This document shows, one piece after another, positions 37,359-45,559 of a DNA stretch of 64,000 nt. A program made the position numbers and the translations under genes. Below the pieces are notes generated by a model. That model worked only from the letters and a program-made list of their open reading frames with translations. It was not told the DNA's origin and made no database searches. Source of the DNA: Anaerolineaceae bacterium oral taxon 439 (GTDB taxonomy: Bacteria > Chloroflexota > Anaerolineae > Anaerolineales > Anaerolineaceae); assembly GCA_001717545.1 (NCBI GenBank), contig CP017039.1, positions 2,852,001 to 2,916,000 of the forward strand. Direction: 5' to 3'. Position 1 is the stretch's first letter. Each line of letters starts with the position of its first letter.

Positions 37359-38177
37359 CTACGATAATACGCGTTCACGCCTGGCGAAAAGAATCAGGAT
37401 CGCCGAAATCAGCGCCGTCAATGCCAGCGGATGCAGAAAAAAGATACGCGCCGATGAGTACTCGTGCCAGAAGTTACAGTAGAGCGGCGCAGTCGGCGAC
37501 CAGTCCGCGCCGAAAAAGTTCGTCTTCACCGCGACGAAATGCGAAAACAGGTAAAACGCGCAAGGAAATCCCAAAATCCAATAACGATTCGTCATGACGA
37601 ACGACAGGCTCATCGCGAACGTCGCATACAGCGCGCTCATCAGCCCGACCATGCCCGAAATAAAAAGGATAAACAGATCCGGAGTGCGCTGAAAAAACGG
37701 CATCAGCAAACCATACGGACGCCCTGCCACCGGCATATCCCAAACGTTAATCGGATACTGCGCCCGTGGGACATACAGGTTCGTAAAGAGATACAGCCCG
37801 GCGAGCGGAAGCATGGCAGCGACGGCAGCCGCGATCGCGTTCACGAAAAACCGCTCCCGAACGTAAGAGCGGAAGCCGCTGCGAAAAACGAGCGGGCGAA
37901 GAAACCCCTCGGATCGCTCGATCGCCAGCGCGTCCGAAAACGGCATGACCGCGAGAATTGGCAGCGCCAGCGTGTAATGGGCGTAGGTATAAACATAAAA
38001 CCAGAGGTCAGCGAACGAGTATTCCTTCGGAAGCGCCTGATTCGAGAAGAGTCGGGTATAGACGCTGACGATCAGGAAGATCAGCCCGAAACCGACCGCG
38101 ATACCGAAACGCCGCGATCGAAAAACGCGGAATAGCGTTTCTTTTGTTGCTCCTTTAGTTAATGTAACTGCTTTCAT
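37359..38177 (-). CDS. ABC transporter permease-like membrane protein
   Basis: 272-residue membrane protein. A basic segment (RVFRSRRFG) precedes the first helix near residue 28. A second helix is near residue 65, and further helices are near 105-130, 165-190, 198-215 and 240-265. Topology matches the partner permease, so the two probably form a heterodimer. It starts five bases after the GntR stop and shares its promoter and operator. The final residues (LFARRERVLS) are cytoplasmic. The substrate is unknown; lipid or peptide export linked to envelope stress is typical of relatives. Confidence 0.65.
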   Translation of the reverse strand: MKAVTLTKGATKETLFRVFRSRRFGIAVGFGLIFLIVSVYTRLFSNQALPKEYSFADLWFYVYTYAHYTLALPILAVMPFSDALAIERSEGFLRPLVFRSGFRSYVRERFFVNAIAAAVAAMLPLAGLYLFTNLYVPRAQYPINVWDMPVAGRPYGLLMPFFQRTPDLFILFISGMVGLMSALYATFAMSLSFVMTNRYWILGFPCAFYLFSHFVAVKTNFFGADWSPTAPLYCNFWHEYSSARIFFLHPLALTALISAILILFARRERVLS

Positions 38178-38182
38178 TGGGT

Positions 38183-38581
38183 TTATCCTTTCTCCCTTTC
38201 CGACGGAGCGTCCGCCTGATCAGACGCCTCCTTCAGGAAAGCGATCATCTCATCGACGGAAATCCCGAGTGCCTGCGACGATTGCAGGAAATCCGTCATC
38301 AGCGCCCGTTTCATCTCGCGCGCCATCCGCTCCAACATTGCCTCGTCCCGGGTAACGAACGTCCCCTCGCCCCGCTGCGTCGCCGCGATCCCCGATCGAA
38401 TCAATTCCGAATACGCTCGCGCGACCGTATTGTGGTTCACTTTGTAAATCATGGCAGCTTCGATCACGGAAGGCAGCTTCCCGCCCGGCGGGTATTCCCC
38501 ACGCAGGATCTTCGCGTTGATCCGCTGCACGATCTGCTGATAGATGGGTTGACTTTCGTCGAAAATATGATCCAGACTCAT
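38183..38581 (-). CDS. GntR family (YtrA-type) transcriptional regulator
   Basis: 132-residue short GntR regulator. The winged helix contains QPIYQQIVQRINAKILRGEY, GGKLPSVIEAAMIYKVNHNT and VARAYSELIRSGIAATQRGE, with GTFV ending the wing. The C-terminal 55 residues are a short helical region and no effector domain is present, as in the YtrA subfamily that controls ABC transporter operons. I chose the ATG at 38581 (MSLDHIFDESQPIYQ) with AGGAGA upstream rather than a start 48 bases earlier. It heads the operon with two permeases and an ATPase. A 16-base palindrome lies 86 bases upstream. Confidence 0.88.
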   Translation of the reverse strand: MSLDHIFDESQPIYQQIVQRINAKILRGEYPPGGKLPSVIEAAMIYKVNHNTVARAYSELIRSGIAATQRGEGTFVTRDEAMLERMAREMKRALMTDFLQSSQALGISVDEMIAFLKEASDQADAPSEREKG

Positions 38582-38666
38582 CGGTTTTCTTTTTCTCCTG
38601 ATGCGGGCATAAAATCCCGCTGTCATCATGAATTCGAATTCTGTCCGGCCAATCTTCTTGACACTA

Positions 38667-38682
38667 TTATAGTATACTATAA
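38667..38682. promoter_or_regulatory. Palindromic operator of the GntR/ABC operon
   Basis: TTATAGTATACTATAA is a perfect 16-base palindrome. The minus-strand TATAAT (38666-38671) overlaps it, and the outer bases extend it as ACACT on one side and ACACT on the other in direct orientation. The overlap suggests that the regulator blocks its own promoter. YtrA-type sites of similar sequence are known. Confidence 0.7.
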
Positions 38683-38770
38683 CACTGGTACGCTAAGACT
38701 CAATGTTACAAAACTCTTAACTCTTTAAGAATTTCGTCCTTTTTAATGATTAGCTAGCAGTGATAGAAGC

Positions 38771-39460
38771 TTAAATCTCCCCCGCCTGACGCAGCTTCAT
38801 CAGCATCTCGGTCACGTTCCATTCCGTCTCATCGTCGATATCCTGCGCTTCGATCGCCGGAATTTCGTACAGCAACGGACGTGAACCGATGCGGTTGCGA
38901 TACGTCAGCAGGATTTCGCGGGTAAACAGGTAGAAGCAGGAATTTTCCTCATAAATCGGCGGCAGATCCTGCGTCCGAAGCAGGATCGCGGCATTGTGAT
39001 TGATCGGACGGGCCAACTCGTCCCAATAACGCTTCTGAACCTTCGTGACGGAGAACATCGAATCGTACAAATAAGATTTCGCCTGGAACGCCTGAATCCC
39101 CTCCGAAATCGTCTCCGCTTTCAGGAGCGGATTCGTGCTATGCGTCTGAAGATAAAAATCGGCTTCAATCTGCGACGTATCGTAAACGAGAATTTCGTTC
39201 ATCGGAACGTCTCCGGCGCGCAGCGCCTCCGGTCGCAGGATCGGCCTGACCATCGGGAAATCCTTGGCCAGGCCCTCGATAACGACAGGGCTATCGGTAT
39301 CGACGACGATCTCGGAAATCTCCGGAACGTTCAGCAACGCGTCCAGGATGTAATGATACAGCGGTTTCCCGGCCAGCATCCGGTAATTTTTCCCCTCGAC
39401 ACGAACCGAATGATGACGCATGGGGACAAATGCCACGATTTTCGCTTTCGCAGAGTCCAT
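38771..39460 (-). CDS. Acylneuraminate cytidylyltransferase-like protein
   Basis: 229-residue nucleotidyltransferase of the CMP-NeuA type. The N terminus has VPMRHHSVRVEGKNYRMLAG, where the family usually has ARGGSKG(I)xxKNI. EIVVDTDSPVV near residue 48, YLQTHSTNPLLKAETI near 105 and IEAQDIDDETEWN near 208 match the donor and metal-binding regions (Asp pair). It follows the KpsC/S-like gene by eight bases and is the last gene of the nonulosonate operon. A second, fused NeuA-type enzyme lies upstream, so this one may activate a different sugar (CTP or another nucleotide). Its substrate is unknown. Confidence 0.78.
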   Translation of the reverse strand: MDSAKAKIVAFVPMRHHSVRVEGKNYRMLAGKPLYHYILDALLNVPEISEIVVDTDSPVVIEGLAKDFPMVRPILRPEALRAGDVPMNEILVYDTSQIEADFYLQTHSTNPLLKAETISEGIQAFQAKSYLYDSMFSVTKVQKRYWDELARPINHNAAILLRTQDLPPIYEENSCFYLFTREILLTYRNRIGSRPLLYEIPAIEAQDIDDETEWNVTEMLMKLRQAGEI

Positions 39461-39468
39461 TTCGTTTT

Positions 39469-41142
39469 CTATTCTCCTTCCGTTTCGCCCGCCGCCTGAT
39501 CGGTCAGCGGCAGCGTGAAATCGCCGCCGCGCAGGATTCCATCCTGAATCACGCGCATCGTTTCGTCCTTTTCGGGCGTCAGCGCGCTCGGGTCAAAATT
39601 CCGGATCCGAACGTACCCGCGCCAGGCCGGGTCCGGCTCGATAAAGCGGCGAAGCGGGAGCGCGACATGAAAGAACTGATAATACATGAATTTTCGCGCC
39701 GTTTCCTGATACAGCGCGGGGACCTGGATCTCGGTCGCGTCGAGATAACGGCCGACCGTTTCCGCGTACGCCTCGCGCGATTTCGGAAATTCGCTGATCG
39801 GGTAGGGCGTAAAGCGCGACGCGCCCCCGGAAATAACGAGCGCGCCCATCGCCGCCGCTTCCAGCCCGATCGTCGAATTATAAACCATGACAAATTTCGC
39901 GATCCGAATCAGGTCATACGACGAAATAAACTGACCCGGCCCGATAAATAAAACGTTATGCAGCAGCGTCAGGCGGTTTCGCTGAGCCCAGTCCGTGACC
40001 GTTTCCTCGGATTCCTTCCCTTTCCGGATTTCGTCCGGATGCGCGCGGATAACGAAAAGCGTGTTAACATGTTTCTCGATAATCTCCTTAACCGCGTCGA
40101 GCCACTGGAACATGTCGTCAAAAACGACGTTCGCATGTTTCTGGCTGGTATCAAAAACGACATTGGTAAAAATCGGGACAACCTGCCGGAATGAACGCGC
40201 GAGGTTCCAGAACGCCGGCGTCAGCCCTTCCATCTCCGGCCAGAACTGAACCCCGGCCGTTTTAAATACGCCCTTCATCCGTGCTTCGAGGTACTCGTCC
40301 AACCGCGCGTTCCGCTCGGGGGTCATCTCCAGATCCGCCGGGAGCGCGATCGGACAGGCGGTCGCTTCCCCCGCCGTAAAAATCGCCGTCTCCGGCATCA
40401 GGCCGACCTCATGCGTAAACGTGGGAATCCCAGCCCGGTCGCCGATCCATTTCACGATCGCTTCCGGATACTGCTGCCCATTAAACACGACGATCGCGCG
40501 CGGTTGGTTCTCCCGGACCCATTCGTCAACCTGGAGATAAACGCTCCAGGCGGACCGGATATACATGCGGTACAGCCGCGCCGCATGCTCAACCGTTTCG
40601 ATATGATGCCGTCGGAGAATCCAGCGCAGCGACGGGAGCGTCAGCTTTCCGAGCGGAACGCCGTCGCGCTCGTACGCCTCCAACCCGCCGAAATCGAGTC
40701 CCTCGACGTCGTTAAAAACCGCCGGGTCGCTCCGATAGTCGAGCGGGACGGCGTCCGCGCCGCGGTAAATCTCCGCCGACAGCCGCATACAGCGGTCGCA
40801 GGGCAGCGCCGCTTTCGGATCGTCGCGGTTCGTTCCCAGAACGCAGGGGTACAGCCCCTTCGCGCAGACCAGGAACGTCACCGGGATGCCGCTCTGCTGA
40901 AGCGAGCTCCCCGCCAGCCAGGCGAACGCAGCGTTCAGGCTCGTCCGATCGATCCGCGTCGACGCATTAAAGAATAAAACCGGGCGCGCGCGGTCCCGTC
41001 CGCCGAACGCGCTTTGAACCGCGCGATTAACCGATTCAAACCGACGCCGGTTATGAGCGTCGGTTTGAATCGTCCGGTTCTTATTCATGAGCCGGTTGAT
41101 CAACGCGCGAATCGATCCGTACCCGGATAAAGAATCGGCCAT
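39469..41142 (-). CDS. Capsule-type (KpsC/S-like) glycan biosynthesis protein
   Basis: 557-residue soluble protein without membrane helices. The C-terminal half carries FVIRAHPDEIRKGK near residue 362 and FVMVYNSTIGLEAAAMG near residue 415. These resemble the RPHP and ST-x-G-x-E-A motifs of capsule biosynthesis transferases of the Wzz/KpsC/KpsS fold. The N-terminal half has a cysteine-rich loop (PCDRCMRLS near residue 118). The likely activity is transfer of a sugar, perhaps the CMP-activated nonulosonate made by the adjacent genes. It lies between NeuB and the second cytidylyltransferase in the same operon. Confidence in the exact family is moderate. Confidence 0.65.
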   Translation of the reverse strand: MADSLSGYGSIRALINRLMNKNRTIQTDAHNRRRFESVNRAVQSAFGGRDRARPVLFFNASTRIDRTSLNAAFAWLAGSSLQQSGIPVTFLVCAKGLYPCVLGTNRDDPKAALPCDRCMRLSAEIYRGADAVPLDYRSDPAVFNDVEGLDFGGLEAYERDGVPLGKLTLPSLRWILRRHHIETVEHAARLYRMYIRSAWSVYLQVDEWVRENQPRAIVVFNGQQYPEAIVKWIGDRAGIPTFTHEVGLMPETAIFTAGEATACPIALPADLEMTPERNARLDEYLEARMKGVFKTAGVQFWPEMEGLTPAFWNLARSFRQVVPIFTNVVFDTSQKHANVVFDDMFQWLDAVKEIIEKHVNTLFVIRAHPDEIRKGKESEETVTDWAQRNRLTLLHNVLFIGPGQFISSYDLIRIAKFVMVYNSTIGLEAAAMGALVISGGASRFTPYPISEFPKSREAYAETVGRYLDATEIQVPALYQETARKFMYYQFFHVALPLRRFIEPDPAWRGYVRIRNFDPSALTPEKDETMRVIQDGILRGGDFTLPLTDQAAGETEGE

Positions 41143-41161
41143 ATTCTGAGATACTTATGAA

Positions 41162-42037
41162 TTACTGAACGCGGCGCAGCTTCGCTAAACTCGGGAGCTC
41201 GTCGTCATAAACGCGCTTCTTCCCATCGCCTAACGCCTGTTCCGTGACGCGGGTATACTTGACCAGCTTCGCCAGCCCCTGCGGCTCGACCGACGCCGCC
41301 TGATCGGTTCCCCACATGGCGCGGTCCAACGTGAAATGCCGCTCGATCATGCAGCTTCCCAGCGCGATCGAAACGACCGACGGGATCAACCCGACTTCAT
41401 GCCCCGAGTAGCCAATCGGGCAGTCAAACTCGGCGATCAGCCGCGGGATAACGCGCAGGTTCAGCTCTGTCGGATCGCAGGGATATGCGCTGGTCGCGTG
41501 CGTAATAATCAGCTTATCCAGATTCTTAAAAACCCTGACCCCGGCCCGAATCTGATCCATTGTCGACATCCCGGTCGACAGGATCACCGGACGTCCCGTC
41601 GCTTCGCATTTCCGCAGCAACGGTAAATCCGTCAGGCCCGCCGACGGGATCTTATAGGCGATCGGATCGAACGCTTCGAGGAAATCGACCGAAACCTCGT
41701 CCCAGACGGACGCGAACCATTCGATCCCCAGCTCGCGGCAAAGCCGATCGATCTCGCGATAATCCGCCTCGCCGAATTCGACATGCCGGCGGTAATCCAG
41801 ATACGTCATGTACCCCCACGGCGTCTCGCGCATTTTCCCCTGTTCCGCCGCCGGAACGCAAATCTCCGGCGTGCGCTTCTGAAACTTGACCGCGTCGACG
41901 CCGGCGGCGGCCGCCCGCCGGATCATTTCTTTCGCGATATTCAAATCGCCGTTATGATTGATCCCAATCTCAGCGATAATATACGTCGGCTGGCCTTCGC
42001 CGACGAGCTTCCGCCCCAGCCTTACCGTTTTTGACAT
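41162..42037 (-). CDS. neuB: N-acetylneuraminate synthase family protein (NeuB)
   Basis: 291-residue nonulosonic acid synthase, which condenses phosphoenolpyruvate with an amino hexose. YIIAEIGINHNGDLNIAKEM near residue 18 is the signature. VDAVKFQKRTPE near 43, YKIPSAGLTDLPLL near 145, VILSTGMSTMDQI near 164 and IGYSGHEVGL near 226 line the TIM-barrel active site. The C-terminal SAF/antifreeze domain found in many NeuB proteins is absent: the enzyme ends after the barrel at residue 291. That is unusual and could affect the substrate (Neu, Pse, Leg or Kdn type). I chose the ATG at 42037 because the family start follows it; the longer frame begins inside the upstream gene. Confidence 0.88.
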   Translation of the reverse strand: MSKTVRLGRKLVGEGQPTYIIAEIGINHNGDLNIAKEMIRRAAAAGVDAVKFQKRTPEICVPAAEQGKMRETPWGYMTYLDYRRHVEFGEADYREIDRLCRELGIEWFASVWDEVSVDFLEAFDPIAYKIPSAGLTDLPLLRKCEATGRPVILSTGMSTMDQIRAGVRVFKNLDKLIITHATSAYPCDPTELNLRVIPRLIAEFDCPIGYSGHEVGLIPSVVSIALGSCMIERHFTLDRAMWGTDQAASVEPQGLAKLVKYTRVTEQALGDGKKRVYDDELPSLAKLRRVQ

Positions 42038-42053
42038 GATACATTCCATCCTT

Positions 42054-43304
42054 TCACGACTGCCCCCGGTCCAGGATCCGGTCGCAGGCTTCCCGAACCG
42101 CGCCATGCCCGCCGGTCCTGGTCAGAACGATATCCGCCGCCGCCAGCGCTTTTTCATGCGCGTCGCTGGGAACCAGCGCGCATCCAACGACCGGGAAGCA
42201 GGCGATATCGTTTACGTCGTTTCCAACGTAAACCGCGTCCGCTGAATCGATCTTTTTCTCCTGACAATATTCCCGGAGTTTTTCCGTCTTCTGCAACGTT
42301 CCCTGAACGAAATCGATCCCCAGCTTCTTACAGCGCGCCGCGACAACCCGGTTCGTTTCGCTCGAAATCACGACGACCGCGATCCCCGCTTCTTTCACGA
42401 GCCGGATCCCCAGCCCGTCCGACCTGCTGCAGCGGACCGACTCCGTCCCATTCTCGTCGACGGTAACCAAATCGTCCGTCATCACGCCGTCAAAATCCAG
42501 CACAATCAGGCGAACGTTCTTCGGAAGCGCCCGCTTCGCTGCGCCCGGCGTAACGACCCTGATTTTTCCGCTCCGTAAAACCGCCTCATACTTTTCCCAG
42601 TCCGACGGATTGTCGATATCGACCTTGATCGCCGGATCCAGAAACAGCGGGAGGATAACCTTCCCGCTCATGCTCTCGCCCGCCATGAACGTTCGTTCCG
42701 GCCGAATCGCGTCGATATGGCCCGTTTGCCAGTATGTTTTCGGGAGCGCCTGACGCGGCGAGTTATACGGTTCGGCGAGACCCTCGACCGGAATCAGCCC
42801 ATACATCCGCCCCGTTTTTTCGTCAACCCGCCACATCTTGAACGGGTTCTCGCCGGACGGCACGACGCCGCGGACCGAATCGGCTTCCGGATGGTCCAGG
42901 AGGAGCCGGATCGCTTCGTCGACCAATCCCGGCGTCCGGAACGGCGACGTCGGACGGAGCTGAATAACGATATCCGAGCGGTACCCCTCGTTCTCCGCCA
43001 GCCACCGAACCGCATGCTGAAACACGGGAAGATCGAGCGCCATGTCGCCGGAAATCTCCGCCGGACGGAGAAACGGCGCTTCCGCTCCCCAATCGCGCGC
43101 AACCGCCGCGATCTCCGGATCGTCCGTCGAAACCAGGATCCGCGAAACGTACTTCGATTCCTTCGCGGCCGCGATCGAATACGCGATCAGCGGGTACCCG
43201 GCGAACGGTTTAATATTTTTATGCGGAATGCCTTTCGATCCGCCGCGAGCGGGAATAATCGCGACAATGTTCAGCCCGCCGGCCGCCGGCGCCGCGCTTA
43301 CCAT
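42054..43304 (-). CDS. CMP-nonulosonate synthetase fused to KdsC-like HAD phosphatase
   Basis: 416-residue two-domain protein. Residues 12-235 are an acylneuraminate cytidylyltransferase: IIPARGGSKGIPHKNIKPFAG, then RILVSTDDPEIA, VIQLRPTSPFRTPGLV and KVDIDNPSDW. Residues 262-410 are a HAD phosphatase of the KdsC type: LIVLDFDGVMTDD (nucleophile Asp), VVISSETN, and VYVGNDVNDIACF (metal site). The phosphatase would remove the 9-phosphate left by a NeuB-type synthase, then the synthetase would activate the free sugar with CTP. The same fusion is known from animal CMAS and some bacterial CMP-Kdn synthetases. It implies that a 9-phosphate precursor (Neu5Ac- or Kdn-type) route is used, not the UDP-sugar route. 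It overlaps the SDR gene by seven bases. Confidence 0.88.
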   Translation of the reverse strand: MVSAAPAAGGLNIVAIIPARGGSKGIPHKNIKPFAGYPLIAYSIAAAKESKYVSRILVSTDDPEIAAVARDWGAEAPFLRPAEISGDMALDLPVFQHAVRWLAENEGYRSDIVIQLRPTSPFRTPGLVDEAIRLLLDHPEADSVRGVVPSGENPFKMWRVDEKTGRMYGLIPVEGLAEPYNSPRQALPKTYWQTGHIDAIRPERTFMAGESMSGKVILPLFLDPAIKVDIDNPSDWEKYEAVLRSGKIRVVTPGAAKRALPKNVRLIVLDFDGVMTDDLVTVDENGTESVRCSRSDGLGIRLVKEAGIAVVVISSETNRVVAARCKKLGIDFVQGTLQKTEKLREYCQEKKIDSADAVYVGNDVNDIACFPVVGCALVPSDAHEKALAAADIVLTRTGGHGAVREACDRILDRGQS

Positions 43305-44125
43305 GCCGTCCAGCCGCCGTCAACGACAAGGTTCGCGCCAGTCATGTACGTCGACGCGTCCGACGCCAGGAACAGCAGCGCCCCGCTCATCTCGTCCTTC
43401 TTCGCCATCCGTCCGAGAACCGCCCGCGCTGAATACTGTGAATTGAAAACGTCGTCATGCCCGTTATAGACGCCTCCCGGCGTCAGGCAGTTCGCCCGGA
43501 TCCCCGTCCCGGCGTAATACGTCGCCAGATATTTCGTCAACCCGACGACGCCCGCTTTCGTTACCGAGTAAAAAACCGGCTTATACTGACGCTCCGACGG
43601 ATCCTGATCCGGGCGTTCATATAAACGCTGGTCCGGACCGACGAGCCCATACGTCGAGCAGATATTGATAATCACGCCGTGATTCTGCGCCTTCATCGGC
43701 CGCGCAGCCGACTGCGCGCAGAGGAACAGCCCGGTCAGATTAACGTCAAGCGCGTCCCGCCACATTTTCAGCGGATAACTCTCGAAATCGTTCAGGTGCT
43801 TCCCCTGCGTCCGATCAAACTTGGGATCGAGCGCCGCGGAACAGACGAGAACGTCCAGCCGTCCCGTCTTTTCGAGGGCAAACCCGGTCATGCGATCGAC
43901 CGACGCCTTGTCCGTCACGTCCACGCCGCAGCCCTGCGCTTTCCCGCCTTCGCCGCGAAGCTCCGCCGCGGTTTCCTCCGCTCCCGCCGCGTTCAGGTCG
44001 GCGACGATGACGTCCGCCCCCGCCTGCGCCAGCGCCCGACTGAATTCTTTTCCCAACAGACCGATCCCGCCGGTTACGACCGCCGTCTTTCCGATCATAC
44101 GAAATTTATCAAAAATTGTCGTCAT
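43298..44125 (-). CDS. Short-chain dehydrogenase/reductase
   Basis: 275-residue SDR. The Rossmann motif reads AVVTGGIGLLGKEFSRAL near residue 15, with VTGGIGLLG where TGxxxGxG is usual. NAG-type residues appear as LVCSAALDP near residue 91. The catalytic Ser is in INICSTYGLVG near 154, and the YxxxK motif is YSVTKAGVVGL near 188. PGGVYNGHDD and FLASDASTYMTGANLVVDGG are typical of the C terminus. It heads the nonulosonate operon ahead of NeuA-KdsC and NeuB. It could form or epimerise a precursor sugar (a related PtmA-type step in legionaminic acid synthesis), but this is an inference. Confidence 0.88.
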   Translation of the reverse strand: MTTIFDKFRMIGKTAVVTGGIGLLGKEFSRALAQAGADVIVADLNAAGAEETAAELRGEGGKAQGCGVDVTDKASVDRMTGFALEKTGRLDVLVCSAALDPKFDRTQGKHLNDFESYPLKMWRDALDVNLTGLFLCAQSAARPMKAQNHGVIINICSTYGLVGPDQRLYERPDQDPSERQYKPVFYSVTKAGVVGLTKYLATYYAGTGIRANCLTPGGVYNGHDDVFNSQYSARAVLGRMAKKDEMSGALLFLASDASTYMTGANLVVDGGWTAW

Positions 44126-44297
44126 TTCTGCGCCTCAATTTCAAAAGTGCTTATCATCCGAATCTATTCTATCAGCGCATTCCGTTCCCGTAAACAGACG
44201 CCCGCCCATTTCGTACGATAACGCAAGGAACAGGTTCCAGGCGTTCCGTTTCTGAATATGAAATTTCGATCCCTGTCAGGTGATCAAGGATGAAAAG

Positions 44298-44435
44298 CAT
44301 CCTTACCGGTATAAACGCCATGCCTCTATCCGCGCCGCGACGCAGTCCCGGACGTAATACCGGTAATGCCGTCCGGCGCGAACGCGCGCACGGATCTCCG
44401 TCGACGATATTTCCAGCAGCGGCGCATCGACAGGA
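44298..44435 (-). pseudogene. Displaced nadD 3' fragment; left direct repeat of the island
   Basis: This 138-base segment matches 58407-58544 with only two differences by hand (at the ATG/ATT and CATC/CGTC positions). It encodes the last 44 or so codons of NadD, including the stop, but the rest of the gene is missing here. The matching segment at the other edge lies inside intact nadD. The placement is that of the old target 3' end pushed aside by an insertion. Confidence 0.92.
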
Positions 44436-44443
44436 CGCCCGAA

Positions 44444-45538
44444 TTATCCGAAATAATCCTCTGCGACTTTAGATATTATTGAATCAAACGTTCCTTCGAA
44501 TATTTTCATAGATGAAGCGAACATAAGATTGATCGGATAATTAAAATTTTCCACATTGCATCCGCAAACATCACGAAACCCATTCGCAGATCCATAATTT
44601 GGGATTCGCTCGCGCATGATTCTTGTATCGTCCATATATGCATACAGCTTCTTTCCAAGTTGATACGCCATTCCGCATTCAAAAGAGGTATCGCTCTCCG
44701 TTTCCCACGCATGAAACATATTAAGATTCGCAATAATCAAATCACAATTTCGAACATGCCGTTGGTTATGATCAAAAATATTGTAAGCTCGTACATATGG
44801 ATCGTCCGAATGAATCCTTTGAATACCAGCCGCGTCGTCAACCGGCGTTATCGCGTCAAAGCCATACCGGTTACAAAGCTTCTTCATACATTCGTATCGA
44901 ATGATATCATCCGCCTCATACCGCTCCGACCCGCTAAGATACGCAATCGGCTTCCTGCTTTTGGGCAACGACATCTCTTCTTTCGCAACATCAGGGATCG
45001 TCCGATCTCTCAATACAGATAGTTTTCGCTCTTCTTCAATGTCTGTCAGCATTGCATCCAGACAAACATTAAAATCGCCTTGAATTATTTTCGTCGATCC
45101 GATTACATTCGGAGAAAATGGAAGATCCTGATACGGTAAAATTCGTCCTTTTCGATCATAAATAACACCGTCCCTTAATTCCCATCCATAATATTTCCAA
45201 ATCATGGGCCTTTTATCACGCGTATATCCATAGCAGCGAATCCCACGGGCATACGCCATGCCGATCTCATAGACGCTTCCCCCATCAACCTCCGGGCCGC
45301 GAAAAAATTCCAAATCGCAGATAATTGCCGTTGATCGATTCAGGCTATTTGCGCAATTCATGAATATAGCGTCAGCGTTCTTCGTTAAATTATCTTGATC
45401 CCAAACAAATTTATGATCATTCGGGAGTGAGACTTCGCATCCGAATGATTCTGCACGCCGACGCATCGCTTCTAAAATCTGATCGCCGCCACGGTAAAAA
45501 CATTCCGGGCCGGCTATATATATACATTCTTTATTCAT
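44444..45538 (-). CDS. Tandem double-domain nucleoside 2-deoxyribosyltransferase-like protein
   Basis: 364-residue protein made of two related domains. The first (residues 5-110) has IYIAGPECFYRGGDQIL, then CDLEFFRGPEVDGGSVYEIGMAYARG. The second (residues 200-310) has IAYLSGSERYEADDIIRYE, a CDLIIANLNMFHAWETESD stretch, then TSFECGMAYQLGKKLYAY. Both keep the Glu of the SxYE/FE-x-GMA motif, the catalytic nucleophile position in nucleoside 2-deoxyribosyltransferases. Known enzymes are single-domain of about 150 residues and exchange bases on deoxynucleosides. A fused double form is unusual. It is the last gene of the island operon, 21 bases after the nucleoside hydrolase stop. The role is probably base exchange or hydrolysis of an imported nucleoside. 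Confidence 0.78.
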   Translation of the reverse strand: MNKECIYIAGPECFYRGGDQILEAMRRRAESFGCEVSLPNDHKFVWDQDNLTKNADAIFMNCANSLNRSTAIICDLEFFRGPEVDGGSVYEIGMAYARGIRCYGYTRDKRPMIWKYYGWELRDGVIYDRKGRILPYQDLPFSPNVIGSTKIIQGDFNVCLDAMLTDIEEERKLSVLRDRTIPDVAKEEMSLPKSRKPIAYLSGSERYEADDIIRYECMKKLCNRYGFDAITPVDDAAGIQRIHSDDPYVRAYNIFDHNQRHVRNCDLIIANLNMFHAWETESDTSFECGMAYQLGKKLYAYMDDTRIMRERIPNYGSANGFRDVCGCNVENFNYPINLMFASSMKIFEGTFDSIISKVAEDYFG

Positions 45539-45559
45539 AGGAACAGTCTCCGCGAAACC

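Noticed and set aside
44286-44304. Hairpin AAGGATG-AAAAG-CATCCTT at the left edge of the nadD fragment
   Set aside because: No T-run on either strand and not present at the right copy; it spans the repeat boundary by chance, so I did not call a terminator or att site.
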